NCBI GenBank assembly: GCA_947685225.1
Contig: CANTUV010000033.1
Coordinates: forward strand, 58,009,001-58,073,000
Direction: 5' to 3'
DNA length: 64,000 nucleotides
Source of the DNA: Garcia nutans
Taxonomy: Eukaryota > Streptophyta > Magnoliopsida > Malpighiales > Euphorbiaceae
A model generated the notes under the pieces. The model did not search any database. It was given only the letters and a program-made list of their open reading frames with translations, and was not told the DNA's origin. Within the stretch, counting starts at the first letter, position 1; each line of letters opens with the position of its first letter. Of the stretch, positions 50,830-63,300 are shown one piece after another. A program made the translations under genes and the position numbers.

Positions 50830-51855
50830 AATTGTTCATAGAGCCAGTAAGGTGATGCGAAGCACCGGTGTCCATTATCCAAGGTTGTGGTGAAGAAGTC
50901 TGATGAGAAGTAATATGATGAGCTTGAGAGTTAGACTGAACACGACGTTGACTAGGACACTGCCGCGAAATATGCCCAGTTCCATTACATTGTAACAAAC
51001 AGCAGAAGAAAGAAATTGACCAGAAGTATATGATTGAGAATCATTATAACAAGACCCTCGTCCCCCGCGAGAACCTCCACGTCCACCTCTACGTCCCCCT
51101 CTTCCATTCCTAGAGGAAGTAGAAATATCATAATGATCACGTGAAGCATACAACGCTGTAGCAGGTGCAGAAAGAGCAGTAGTTTCATGCTTCTTTAATT
51201 GTTTCTCCTCCAACAAAAGCAACCCCAGCAGATCTTCAAAAGAAATAGACTGAAGTTTGGCTTCAATAGATCGAACAAACGGACGATAGTCAGGTCCAAG
51301 TCCATCCAAAATAGCACCAACTAAATCATCTTCAGACAGAGGACTTTGAAGAGACTCCAATTTATTAGACAGAACTTTGGCTTTTTCCATGTATACTTCA
51401 ATCATATCATCATTTCGTTCAAGATGATGAATCGCGCTCTTAAGATGACGAATCTGCGTTGTAGAACCAGCAGAGTAGGTAGCTTCAAGCTTTTTGCAAA
51501 CTCCTAACGCAGTCGTGACTCCTGCCACATTATTCATTAAACTTTCAGAAAGGGAAGAAACAAGCCAATGAAGAACAATCTGATCCTCTCGAAACCAGAT
51601 TACATAATCTGGATTTGGTTCAGTAGACCCAGACAAAGTCGACGATGGTGGTTCATAACTGCTATCTATGTGACGATAAAGATTATATCCATGTAACAAA
51701 GGAAGAATTTGGGTTTTCCACACAACATAATTAGTGGAGTTGAGTTTCACAGTAATCTGATTATGAGAATTAGGGATTGAAGAAAGAGAAGAGATTATGA
51801 TAGAAGATTGAGAAGTAGCAGTACTTTGGGTCTGTGATGCTAATGGATCTCCCAT
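50830..51855 (-). pseudogene. Copia gag and protease region, frame-shifted
   Basis: The gag frame opens at the ATG at 51855 (MGDPLASQTQ) and shows UBN2-type gag features: KLNSTNYVVWKTQILPLLHG, WFREDQIVLHWLVSSLSESL, an LESLQSPLSEDDLVGAILDG stretch and a Gly/Arg-rich linker. The CCHC zinc knuckle that follows is only visible after a frame change near 50990. The protease motif MDTGASHH lies near 50871, again in a different frame from gag. Confidence 0.85.
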
Positions 51856-51953
51856 GATGAAAAAAAAAAACAACGAAGAAAATAAAGGTAAGAGAAGAAA
51901 TAAATTGGGAATGTAGAAGGAAACAAAAAACTTTCGGCAATTACGCCTTGAGG

Positions 51954-51965
51954 GCTCTGATACCA
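51954..51965 (-). other. Primer-binding site (initiator Met tRNA)
   Basis: TGGTATCAGAGC on the minus strand directly abuts the 5' LTR. It is the standard copia primer-binding site, complementary to the 3' end of initiator methionine tRNA. Confidence 0.95.
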
Positions 51966-52116
51966 AGATAACTTTTCAAAGGTTATATTTTATCATTACA
52001 ACTTTCACAAATATATAAGTTTACACAGCAGTAAAGATATGTACAAACAGTTATAAGAGATAAGAGTAAAGGTATTTGAATACCACTAAACTAGGTAATA
52101 CATCCATATCCTAACA
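51966..52116 (-). repeat. 5' LTR of the copia element
   Basis: This 151-bp LTR begins TGTTAGG on the minus strand at 52116 and ends GTTATCT at the primer-binding site. It would carry the element's promoter. Its first six bases end the interrupted TANGLED reading frame (TGT TAG). Confidence 0.94.
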
Positions 52117-53380
52117 TAATGAAACAACTGCTGGGCTCTTGATTTTCATTTGAACCTTGGAAGCTGAAGGTGGGAACTTTATCAAGAACTTATGCGGAGT
52201 ACTCGTCTGCTTATTTCTTGAAATCACAGGAGACCTTGTTCTGCAGAATTTCTGCTGTTTAGTGGAATCTGTTGAAAGGAACAAAGGATTTGGAAACAGT
52301 ATAGTATTTTTATCCCATGGCCTTTTCCTGGGGAACACTTTGTTTGCTAAATATTTAGTATTTTCTTTCTCCACATCTCTGTTCTTTGGAGGAGAAACCT
52401 TGAAATTTATGCGTGATTGAGCTCTTTGAAGAGTTGGAGAAGGAGATTCTGTTCGAATAGATTGTAGTTTAATTTGTTTTTCCTTTTTTCTTTTGGACTT
52501 CAGATCAGTATTTTCGGGATTTGGCCTCTGTTTTCTCTGTTGTGTTGCTGGAGTTTTAGGGTCTTCTAAATTGGTTTTCTTGGTTTTACAGACAACTGCT
52601 TCAACAATTTCTCTTGTAAATTGGCTTGCTTGTAGAATTTCTCCCACTGTTTCTCCAGCTAACATTGCTGGTAATGACATTCTCCGCCATTCCCCTGCAT
52701 AAAGCATTTAGACTTGTGATTGATGATAAAAATAAAAAATAAAAAAAGAAGCTGCATTTATTCAAAACCCATGAAGGAAATTTCCTTATTAGAGACCCCA
52801 GTTGATAAATTTGCAGCATATGATGAAAGATAGAGAGTACCTACTAAACTTGCAGGCAACTTCCCCAAGGGAGACTTCTTAGAAGTAGCATTTTTTATCC
52901 TTCAAATTGGTAAAAAAATTAGCTAGAGGAGAAAAAAAAATGATCAATTGTAACACAGCTTGAAGAAAACCAAATTAAGAGCCAAGATTTGATTTTTTTT
53001 TCTTTACCTTAAAGATTCTTGCTTGCACCTGAGACTAGTTCTTAGATAACCTCTGGTACTTCTAGGACTGAGACTAACACCAGAAATCACCTTATTTCCA
53101 CCTGCTACTGTGTATTGAAGTTCTTGCAATCTAGCCATGCATTTGTCCACCTTGAAAAAAAAAAATTAAACAAACCCATTATTTCAAAGACAGTCAAGAA
53201 TGAAATTTTGAATGGTATCATCATCAATTAAACAAAAAGTTTGAATCTTTTTTTTCTTTTCTGCAGTTTTCTTAGGAACCAATCAGAAGTAAATCTACCT
53301 TCTTTACAGTTTCTCGAATTAGAACAGGAATGAGAGGTGGCACCACCATTCTCCTCTGCTTTGGTGGGGTCTTGCTACCA

Positions 53381-54694
53381 TGATTGCACCACTAAAACTG
53401 AGTAATAAAAAAAACCTTCAAAGTGGGTCTCTCTCTCTCTCTCTAAGCTCTGTTTCTTTTCTGGCTAAATACCCATAAAAAAACCAGAGACAGAGACTAG
53501 CAACTATGAATGGATCACCCCTTTCCTTTAGCCCTTTACACACTCTCTCTCAGTTTTGTCTTTGAAGTAAAAAAAAAATTGAAAAAACTCAAAGTCATAA
53601 CACAAAGCTTTTTGGAGAACTGAACTTTTTGCTAACGGATCTTTTTGTCCCTAACGGTCATATCTCTATATCTATGCGCATATGGAAAATTGCAAACGGC
53701 TACTTTTAATTTGAACTTAAAATAATATTATTTTTTTGTTAATAGTTTAAAATTATAATATAAATATTTTTTAAAAATCGTTTATTAGGTAAAAATTCAA
53801 CGGTCCATAACGATGATGGTAGCTTAGCTGCACTCTATGCTCGTCATAGACTGTTTGTTTTTTATACTGCTTTTCAAGATGAGCAGATCTAGCCCGTTGA
53901 ATGCGAATGTTTTATTTTAAAAATATATATATATATATATATTTTTTAATTCAACCGAAAGAGTTAATAATAACTATTAGCCCGAAACTAGTGGTTCGAA
54001 TTTAAAGTGAATTGATTTTTTTAGTTAAAAATTGTGAAAAATTTTAACTATAAACTTTTAAAATATTTTTTAAAATTACATTACTTTAATTTTGAGTGAT
54101 TATTATATAATTCTCTCTTTTTTTAGATGATTATATTATATAATTCTCAATCTCCCAAAATCTTATAAAATAATTGAGAAACTAAAAATATTAATATTGA
54201 AATAATGAGAATGAAATACTAATTAAAATAAATCTAAAATATAATATAAAGTGTTACTTGTCGTTTCAATGATAAAGATTTCTCATTTTTTGTTCTATCA
54301 ATTGGCCTGTTTGTAAAGCTGGTAGCTAATTTTAGTTTAATTTAATATAATAACATAATTAATTTTGGGTTGTGACAACCATGCAAGCTAATCATTTACA
54401 CTTAATAAACACTAGTTTTAATATTCATTTCACCAAGAAAATGCAGCAAGATATGAAAAAGCAATGCAAGATAATATGACTAAAAAGGAGATAAAAAATG
54501 AGTCTGGGAAGAGGAAAAGAAATGGAGAACAATGTCACAGAAAATTTAAAGGATTTGGTAAGCAAGAAGCATACATTTTTGCGGTAATACCTCCAAAGAG
54601 AAGTTAAAAAAAAATCTGTAATCAGAAAAAGGGGAGAAAAAGTTGCTGCTATTATGAAAACAAGGTTTGCTACTGTTATGAAAACAAGGTTCAT
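53381..54694. other. Region between TANGLED and KIN-14
   Basis: It holds the TANGLED leader and promoter, with a CT microsatellite at about 53429-53444, then AT-rich DNA with a TA run near 53922-53942. The end next to 54694 is probably the KIN-14 3' UTR. The minus frame 54425-54694 continues past the kinesin stop and is not a gene. Confidence 0.5.
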
Positions 54695-57600
54695 TCATTG
54701 CATCTCAGTTGAGGGTCGAGAAGGCAACAAAGATGACTTCCTGTAATTTATCATTCCTCTGGACTTGTTAAGGGGACTCCACACCAATGATTTTCGCTGC
54801 AATGCAACAACTGTTGGATGTCTTGGCTTCCATGAACCTGCCTGAGTTGGAGGACTTCCCATGAATTTACTACTGCTCTTTATTGCAGTTGGTGACTGGA
54901 ATTCTGGCAATGGAGAGAACAATCTTGAATATCTAGCTTTTCTTTGGCCCATCATGAATGACTGCCGGTCCCCGGCACCACTAGTCTTTAATCGTGAGGC
55001 AGAAGTGTGGAGTGGTGTTGTCAAGTTTGAGCTGCCGGGCTCTAACCAGAAGGTAGCAATTGATACCCGTCTCTTAGGCTGAATAACCAGCGCTGATGGA
55101 GGAGGAGGAGGTCTGAAAGCGATAGAAATACGCCTTGGTTGCAAAAGGCTTTTTGTATCCCTTCCAGCCACTGTAGTAGTTCTTTCCAAATTTTCTTTGT
55201 TTGGAATTGAAGCAGTAGTTTTGGTTTTCTTGGTTTGGAGAGGAGTTGGTGGAGGAACAAAATTGGTGATTCTTCGCAATGGCAGCCTTAGTTTTGAAGG
55301 AGCCAAAGGTGGTTTTCTCTCTACCTTGGTCCTCTCAGCTGCTTGTTTAAAAGATGGCAATGAAGATTGAGAAGTAGCCAAGGATCTCGTTTCCTGCTTT
55401 AGTCTGGTCTTCCTTTCCTCTCCCAGCTGATTCTCCAGTTCTCTGACCTATTATCAAATTCAGTTACTCATTTTAATTAGAAATGATATAGCATCCACAA
55501 AAATAGGCTTGTTCAAGTAAAACTGCTGTTAAGAAGCATAACCAGGTTAGTTGCCTGCCTACCTTTTCTTGAAGGCTTTTGCACTTCTGCTCTCTGGCAG
55601 CAAGTCTTAACTGCAAGGACTGCAAATTCTCCTGCAACTTCTTTGTTTCCTTCTCGTCATGCTGTAGCTTTTCTGCCTGTTAATTTACAATTGAAAAAAA
55701 AAAAACTCAATTGCAGCTATGGGAAGCAAAGAAGGAAAAAAAAAAAAAGAAAAAAAGGTATATTCAGCATATCAACAGGAATACAAACCATTTGCTTATA
55801 CTTGAAAAGCTCAGTGATATCTGCCTGCTTTCTTGCAGGGCCACTTTCAATTCCCCTTACTCGGCTGGCAAAATTCAATGAACAAAGAGTCTCCCCAAGG
55901 TCAGCAGAACACGGGCTTATCTGGACAAACATCAAGGTTTTGCAATCTCCTCCTGCATTTAAGATTCTAGTTAGTCTTCACTGAAAGAAAAGGAACCTAT
56001 AATTCTCCACAGCCAACCACCCAGCAATAGTAATATGGTTTCCCATTCCCAGGGTTTCAGAACAACTCAATTGCTTCATAGAAAAATGCTAAACAGATGC
56101 TTACCTAGAGAACTCTGCAGCATATGAGTGAGCTTCGAGTTCCTGATTTACATACAGAACGGAAGTGTGTATCAGATATAATAATTTTTAAGGCTAGTAT
56201 GATTTGTAATTGAGAGTGAGATAAAGACCTGTAAGGAATATGGCTTGTTTTTGATGCCAGGGCAGAGATAACGTCACCAAGTGCTGAGAGAGATTTATTT
56301 ATAAATTGAGATTCCTTCAACCTTTCTCCTTCAACATCTATCTTCCCCACACGCTCGCTACCAGCCAAATCTACCAGCCAAAGGTGACTCCTAGTTTTCT
56401 GCCGATTTATCAAATTCTCCCCTTTTACAGTTACTCGCAGCAAGCTACACAATCAATTTTTTGGTCAATAACATATATAGTTGTTTTAGGCAACCACTTT
56501 AACTGATCAATATGATTCTTCTACAACTATTTTTCATTCTTATGATCAATTTTACTGTATTGAATTTTCCAGACCAATCTTCGCTAAAGATCAGTACTTG
56601 TTTACTAGATGGGATCCGATAAAGTCTATCATGAGGAAGAAATAAACCAGAAACAGGAAATGAAGGATTTATCTTTACCAGTGAGAACGGCTACTGAGCT
56701 CATTAGCATTGGTGGATCCAACTGATCTGGCTCGGCTTCCAGATTTTAGTAGATCCCAAACTTCCTCTGTTCTATAGACGCGAGCTTCAACAAGTCCTGG
56801 AACTTCCTGTGTCCGTTCTGCCGCTTGCTTTATCTCCAATCTTGATGCATGAAAAAGATAATCATTATCTTATTTAGTTTCTTCTATTAATACAAACCAT
56901 ATCATAAGCATAGCAATCAACACCAACAGAATAGTGCATTAGCATAGTTATTTTCTTCATTGAGCAGTAAAAGATAAATCAATCTCTACTGCAGTAGCAA
57001 GATAAAAAAACTATCTGCAATTGAACAGTTGGATAAAAATCAACACAGTTACAGGGGATAAAAAAAGCATAAACTAATAATAGCAAAGGAGAAACTGACT
57101 TTTTAGGAGGCGGGTTGGAGTTTTCCACTAAGAGGTCCCTTATCTTCTCATTGTAGACCTCCAACATGCTAACAAATAGTTCATATCTCATAACACCACT
57201 TCTTTCTTGAGAAATACGGAACAACTCCTCTAGAGTTCTATAGTTCACTCCTCTGTTATCAGGAGTTCCCTCCATTGTAAATGTTTTCCCCGTTCCGGTT
57301 TGTCCATAGGCAAATATGCATACATTATAGCCATCCAGCACAGAAGTCACTATGGGTTTAGTTTGTGCGAAAACAGCCTCTACACATTGTAAAGATACAA
57401 AGTTAAAATCAAAATAGTTTGACAATAGTAACAGAAACTTCCGCATAACCAAGTTGGAAATAAGATCTGGGGTTACCCTGGTTATCTTCAGGCCTAAAGA
57501 CGTGGTCAAACTTAAATTGCTTTTTGGAGGAATCAGAGGAGATGACCTGCAGCTCATTATCTAGTGATGAGTCAAATTCAACTACAAAATTAGAACCATT

Positions 57601-58977
57601 GGCAATTTCAACTTGATTTAGCGGTCTACATCTGCAGAAGACCCTAATATTGCCTTTAAGCTCAATCACTTCATTGTAAAGCCGTCTGCGTTCAGATGAC
57701 TCCTCTAGGTACTTGTTCTTTAAGATTTCATATTCATTACCTGACACCAGTATGTTAAAAAACATATTTAGAACACCAAGAAGAGGCAAACGAGAAACTA
57801 AAGTCAACAATCACAATCTGGGTACTCACTGAGAAGCTGAAGAGTGTCTAAGACTTCAGGGCCAGGAAAGGAATCTGTATTTACAGTCTTTACTTGCTGA
57901 GAGAGAATTGTATGTTCTTTCTTCAAATTCTAAAGCAAAAAAGAATTGGAGTTTATGAAAAAATCAGCCAGCACAATGACAGCACAAAAAAAGAACATCA
58001 ATGAAACCACTTGGCTTAGTTAATTTCTTGGAATGAAATTAATCTTTGATTCATTCCTTTCCTTTTCTAATTCCCAACTTATATTGCAACCGGATTGAAA
58101 AGGGTCACAAAACTAGAAAATCTTACCTGAATTTGACAGCTCAAATTGATAATTTTCTGCAATATTGGCAAAATGGGCTTCTGAGCTGAAGAAGTTTCTT
58201 GGTTTCTGCTAGATGCACTATCCTGGTTCATTGAGTTTGCAGTTTCTTCTACTGTTTCTAACCAACAACCAGACCCTCACTTTAATTTTCATTTAAACAT
58301 GTTAACTTGTAATAGGTCACTAAATGCCTATTAGATTCAGAAAGAAAAGGATCCAGAATATGTCATCACATATTTGATAGTATAATCGGAATTGAATTGA
58401 AAATTAAGAAAAAAAAAATCATAGAACAACCCAGCTCCCCGTATTACCAATTTCTAGGTTAGCATTAAGGCAATTGGAATTTAAAAAAAAAAATCAGATA
58501 CCTTCTTGACTAGTATCAGTCTCTTGGTTTCGATCTGAAAGAAAACAGCGTCAAATCAGCACCAATAACTTATTTAAAAAAAGAAACTGTAAAAAATAAA
58601 TTAACCAAAATCAAATTAAAAGACGCACCAATTTCACATTTTGCATCTTTTACTGTTTGAACTGAGAAATGTTGGGCAAAAAAGAAAAACTCAAATCAAC
58701 ATGATTTATCGAAACTAAAAAAGGAATTAGAGAACAGAGAAATTGGATATTTCTTGAAATTGAAAAGAAACAATAGTAAAACAAAACCTGTGAAAGAGGG
58801 TGAAAAAAGCTTTGAATCGCAATTAGGAAAGGTGTGATCCAAGTTCCCTATTGGCATTTCCACTGTTGGATCTGAGAAAAAATTTCGATTTCTCCAATTA
58901 AACAATTAATTGGTGTAATTAAACAAAACAAACAAATCAAGAATTTGCAAGTGAGAGAGCATACCAATACTATCCAT
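54695..58977 (-). CDS. Kinesin-14 family motor (KIN-14S-like)
   Basis: Fourteen minus-strand exons: 58977-58965, 58871-58788, 58661-58629, 58534-58502, 58257-58127, 57929-57830, 57740-57477, 57379-57100, 56840-56679, 56444-56229, 56142-56105, 55952-55789, 55676-55563 and 55447-54695. Phase holds throughout and the product is 794 residues. The motor is internal: neck ending ELKGNIRVFCRCRPLN (from about residue 160), P-loop GQTGTGKT (245-252), switch region NANELSSRSHC, LVDLAGSER and NFASRVRGIE. A short coiled coil follows (about 506-570), then a basic Ser/Pro-rich tail. Motors of this group move toward microtubule minus ends and work in spindle, phragmoplast or organelle movement. Subgroup KIN-14S is inferred from the layout. 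The frame is intact. Confidence 0.9.
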
Positions 58978-59040
58978 GGCCTTCAAAATCAAGAGAGTAC
59001 TATTGAGAATTGCAGAGACAGAGAAACTGAGAGAGCGAAA

Positions 59041-59064
59041 GAGAGAGAGAGAGAGAGAGAGAGA
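59041..59064 (-). repeat. (GA)12 microsatellite in KIN-14 5' leader
   Basis: A perfect GA run lies 64-87 bp upstream of the KIN-14 ATG; on the gene's strand it reads CT. Such runs are common in plant 5' leaders and can bind GAGA-type BPC factors. A telo-box (AAACCCTA on the minus strand, 59086-59093) follows just upstream. Confidence 0.8.
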
Positions 59065-59099
59065 AGGACAGACAATTGCAGAGTGTAGGGTTTCGATTA

Positions 59100-60392
59100 G
59101 ATTCTGAGTTTGAATTGAAAGAGTTTAAGCCGTTGGATTGAGAAATTGAAAATTTTGGGGTGGAGCTATTTCTAACGGCTATGTTATCTTTGAAGCGCGT
59201 CTTAAAATGCAGATACTTGAATGTCAAATTCTAGTATTTAGTTGATATATAAGGGAAATTTAAAAAAATAATTTAAAAAAATTACAAAAATATTGTAAAA
59301 AAAGGAAAAGCTATGTTAATAAAAAATCTACAAAAATATAATTTATTTTTAATATATATTTGTGGTAGATATTAATTATATTTTTGATATATATTTATAA
59401 AATATAAAAAATAAAAAAATAATATTTTTATAAAAAAAATAAGGTATAAATGACATTTTAAAAAAATTAATATTTTACATAACCTGCTCTAACCCTAAAT
59501 TATATAAAAAAAAATAACATTTTGGTTGAAAAAAATTGAATTGAAATAATATTTTCTTATTAAATATATAATAATTAGTTTTTATTGTGTTAAGCAAAAA
59601 AATATAACAAATATACACAATGATGTAAAATAAAATTTGAGGATTGCAAAGAGTCTTCACCCGTAGATTGGGCCAAATGATTGGGCTCATTCATTGGGGC
59701 AAGCCCAATTTGGCAGTTCTATATTTGTTCTATCGTTTTAATTAAACGGTTATCTCTAGTCACGCTCCTTCAAACTAAACGACGGGAAGAAAGACTGAAT
59801 TTCTAGTCGTTTGTCTCTGCCTTCTCCACGACAGGTCGTCTTAAGTAGGAACTCTTAGATTTGGCCTATTAAAAAACTCAGAATTTTTATTTTGCCCCCT
59901 ATTTGCCTAATAACGAAATATTTAAGTTTTAGCTCTATTTATAGAAACCTTAAAAAAAAAAATTCTGTTCACAATGCCAAATTAACATCTTTTAAAACAT
60001 TTATAAATATTTTAATTTTCATTGAGATATTCTTGTTAAAATTTATTGTAATGAATTTTTTAAAATAATTAATAAAAAATTATATATATTATAAAATTAA
60101 TAAATTTCAATAAAAATAAACTATATTATAATAAAAAATTCATTCCAATAAAAAATAAACTATTTATTACAATTTCTTTTTTTTTATTTCCGTTTTCCTT
60201 TTATTCTTTAAGAAAAAAGATGCTTAAATTATATTAGTTAAATTAAATATATTTATCTGAAATTATATTAGAAAAAATTTGAGTCAGAATCTTCTATGTC
60301 TAGAAATATTTTTTTTTAAAAAAAAATATTACTTCGAAATAATAACATTCCAACAGTTTCAGTTTAATAGTGGGTGGTAGTGAATTGCTTCC
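59100..60392. other. Intergenic region between divergent genes
   Basis: AT-rich DNA between the divergently oriented KIN-14 gene and the LPA3-like pseudogene. A GC-richer patch at about 59640-59870, with several ACGAC/GTCGT motifs, is promoter-like. No coding recognised. Confidence 0.5.
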
Positions 60393-63300
60393 ATGGCTGC
60401 TTCAATCCAGAGCTGCTCCTTCTACCCCTGCTCTTCACCACCAATAACTAACAACCCAATTTCAACCACTCGTTTTGCCTTATCTTTTTTAGCTTTTTCA
60501 CATCCTATCTTTAATGGGATTTCACAAAGCAGAAGTCTTTCCAGGCCAAGAATCTATGCCAAGTTTGAGAAATTCCAAGGTGACTTTCCCCAGGACAGTC
60601 TTGAAGAAACTACCCAGTTACAGGAACAGCCACAAGAAGAAAAGGAAGAAGATGACAGGTTCTGCCTCTTTCATAAACCCTTTTTGTTCTGTTCTTTTTT
60701 ACTTGTTATGAGGATGTTGTGATTAATTATAGTTCAGTGGAAGCCAAATGGTTGTATAACTATACCCTTTGTTACTCGAGTACCGTGAATTTGGAAGGTT
60801 TTGGTGTTTTATGGAAATTGAACTGTTCAATTTTGTTGATTAGGTAATTAATGAATGACATTATTGAACTGAACATTTGATACCACTTTCTTTAATTTTT
60901 ATCATGTTTTCCTCTGAATAGTTCTCTGAGATATATTCAATTTAAAATCACTAGCTCATGTTAATGTAATTCAAATTATTAGGTTTATTCTTTTGATGAA
61001 CTTAAATTTATAGGATTAGCTGTTATAAATATAATGAAATATTAGTTGATGCCTTAGGTATAGGAATAAGGTTCTTAATCAGATTTGACTTAAGCTTTAA
61101 TTGATGTTGGAGATGCTGGTGAATAATCAAAGCAGATTAAGATTAAGCCCTACACTATTCCCAGGAACATAGACACCTTCACTGTAGTTAATCTTTACAT
61201 CTAAGTACCTATTGCAAGAGGACAAAAGAATTTTATTGAATGCCAAAGATGTACGACTTCTTCAAAACAACTCTAACTTCTATAAATTCAATGCTAAATC
61301 TCGCTCTGCTAAAATCTTGAAATTTAATATGCAGAGAATTAAAGCCATATTTCCTGATGCTGGTGCTGCGGCACTGCTAAAACACTGCTGGAAAGATGCA
61401 GCTTTTGGATTCGCAAGGTAATTTCATCCGTTTTGATGAAATCCGTTTACTGATTCAGCTTGTTGAATGAATTTTTTCCAAATGAATTGCAGCCAAAGAA
61501 CGCCATGGAATTATTTATTTTGATTGAATTGGCTGTATGCTTGTTTAATTAGTTGGTGATGTTTTGACTTGCATCTACCTATGAAACTATGAGCTTCACT
61601 TTTGTCCACAGCTTAAACCGGAAGCCTATGGAGAGTGAAGATGAAATTATGGTTCTGGTTGTTCCTGATTATCAAATGCTGGGATATGTAGAGAAAATTG
61701 CATCCAATCTGTCTGATGATCCGGTACTGAACTTACCTTCCCAATTCTTTGTAACAGGCCATGCATATCATTTGCGCTAATAATTTTATGTCTAGACTTA
61801 CTTTTTCAATGAAAAGCATTTCTTTCTTGCAAATCATTTCCAACACAAGCAAACATGTAATACTTTTAGTGAAGTTCTTAGCAGAATTAGGCAGATAATT
61901 GCAGTTACTTTCAGAAGGAGAACAATAATAAAAAAATAACAATAAAAGAAAAAAAAAAGAAAGAGCTGCTAGTTGGGTTTCTTTGTTGTAGCAGTCTGGT
62001 TTATTAGTTGTAAAGATTTCATAAAAAACTCTACGAGGTAACAAACTAACAATCAGTATAAAATTTTCCAATATTTTGTTGGTTTACAAAAGGAGGCCTA
62101 AAAATAATAAAATATTTTATTGCAAAAGTGAAAATGTGAATGTAAATGTACAAAAAGCATAATTTTACTGGCTTATCCTATGTCTAGCATTTTACACTAT
62201 CTGTTACACTACTTATTTTCCTGATAGCAGTTCTCATATTTTGCTAGCCAAGGCCTCTCATCATGTGAAACCCACGTCTCATCAGTGAGGATGTTGGAAT
62301 TGGGATTAACATTCGCAATTTAAGGCGAAACTTTCTGAGGTAAATTTTCCATTAGCATGTAGATTAATCTTTTATAATTATTACTATTATTATTTTTTTT
62401 TTGTTTCTTTAACATGAATAACCTTACAAACTAGTCACTCAATGTAGTGGAACTATTTCCCTGGCATCAGTTTGTCTTGAGAAGTCTTTTGTTGTTATTT
62501 GGCTAAACTTTGCCTACCAAAACTCGTAAGCTTCCACTTATATTAATCTCACTCATCGTATATCCATTTTGTGAAAATCTGGCTTTGTTTTTATCTTTGT
62601 TTACCGTTCTTTTAATTTCCCTCCAGCCTTAAACTTGACTGTTTTGCAGCCTCTGTGGCCAACTCATCCTATTTCTGTCACCTGATTCATCTTCGTCCTT
62701 CCTTTGGTGCATTCATTTTCCACACCCTATGCTTATTCCATGTGCATATAAGGCTTTTTTCATAAAATTTGCATTTTTAATGTTTTACATCATATTATCA
62801 CATAACATTGAGTTACATGGGCAATTTAACTGTAGTGACTTGTATCTAAATTGTTTTGCAGCACTTTCACCACAGTTTACTCGATGAGACCTCTGCCATC
62901 TGGTGCTGTATTTATGTGTTATCCAGGGTAAGAACCAAATGAACATATCTTAACTTGTAAACTTGAAGTCTAAGATCAATCGATGAATGCCCTGAATTGA
63001 TTAATGTTATCACGGGACAAGCTTAGGGCATGAATTGCCTAACCACAGTCCAAATTTATTGTGCAATTCTAGTCTACCTTAAGAAATCTCAGCTTAGCCT
63101 ATTAAATTTTTCTCATTTGACTTGGTTGATTCTCTCTGATAATCCCCACTTGGTCTAATACTTGTTCATTTTGATCATCATCAGGATGTGGAAGGTCTTT
63201 TATGATGATAAAGATAGACCAAACAGATATCTGCTTGCCGAAGTATTCATTAAGGCGTCCAGATGCTCAAGAGCTTGAGGTTAAGCTGCTATTAGATTAG

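Larger units (their letters stand above)
47566..52121 (-). mobile_element. Complete Ty1/copia LTR retrotransposon inside TANGLED
   Basis: The 4546-bp element (47571-52116) has two 151-bp LTRs and a 5-bp target duplication TAATG at 47566-47570 and 52117-52121. Read on the minus strand, the order is LTR, primer-binding site, gag, protease, integrase, reverse transcriptase, RNase H, polypurine tract, LTR; integrase before RT defines copia. The two LTRs differ at three positions by my count, about 2%, so the insertion is recent on an evolutionary scale. The coding part carries several stops and frame breaks, so this copy is probably non-autonomous and was moved by proteins from a relative, or decayed after insertion. 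Confidence 0.95.
47346..53380 (-). pseudogene. TAN1: TANGLED (division-plane protein), disrupted by a copia element
   Basis: Minus-strand exons are 53349-53299, 53150-53008, 52899-52841 and 52694-52117, with the separated 3' end at 47570-47346. They encode LIPVLIRETVKKVDKCMARL, VISGVSLSPRSTRGYLRTSL, EWRRMSLPAMLAGETVGEIL and SRINFKVSPP, all hallmarks of plant TAN. TAN binds microtubules and marks the division site (preprophase band/cortical division zone). Three lesions are visible. First, an upstream ATG at 53380 opens the usual MVAR leader, but one base appears missing before the TPPKQRRM-like part, so only the ATG at 53349 is in frame. Second, a complete copia element splits exon 4 at 47571-52116. 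Third, the frame shifts in the 3' piece around 47490-47510 (FLS to SFSPSRLANK). The interrupted frame ends SPAVVSLC-stop, with Cys and the stop supplied by the LTR. Confidence 0.88.

Noticed and set aside
54861..55082. 73-codon plus-strand frame
   Set aside because: It is antisense to the KIN-14 C-terminal exon.
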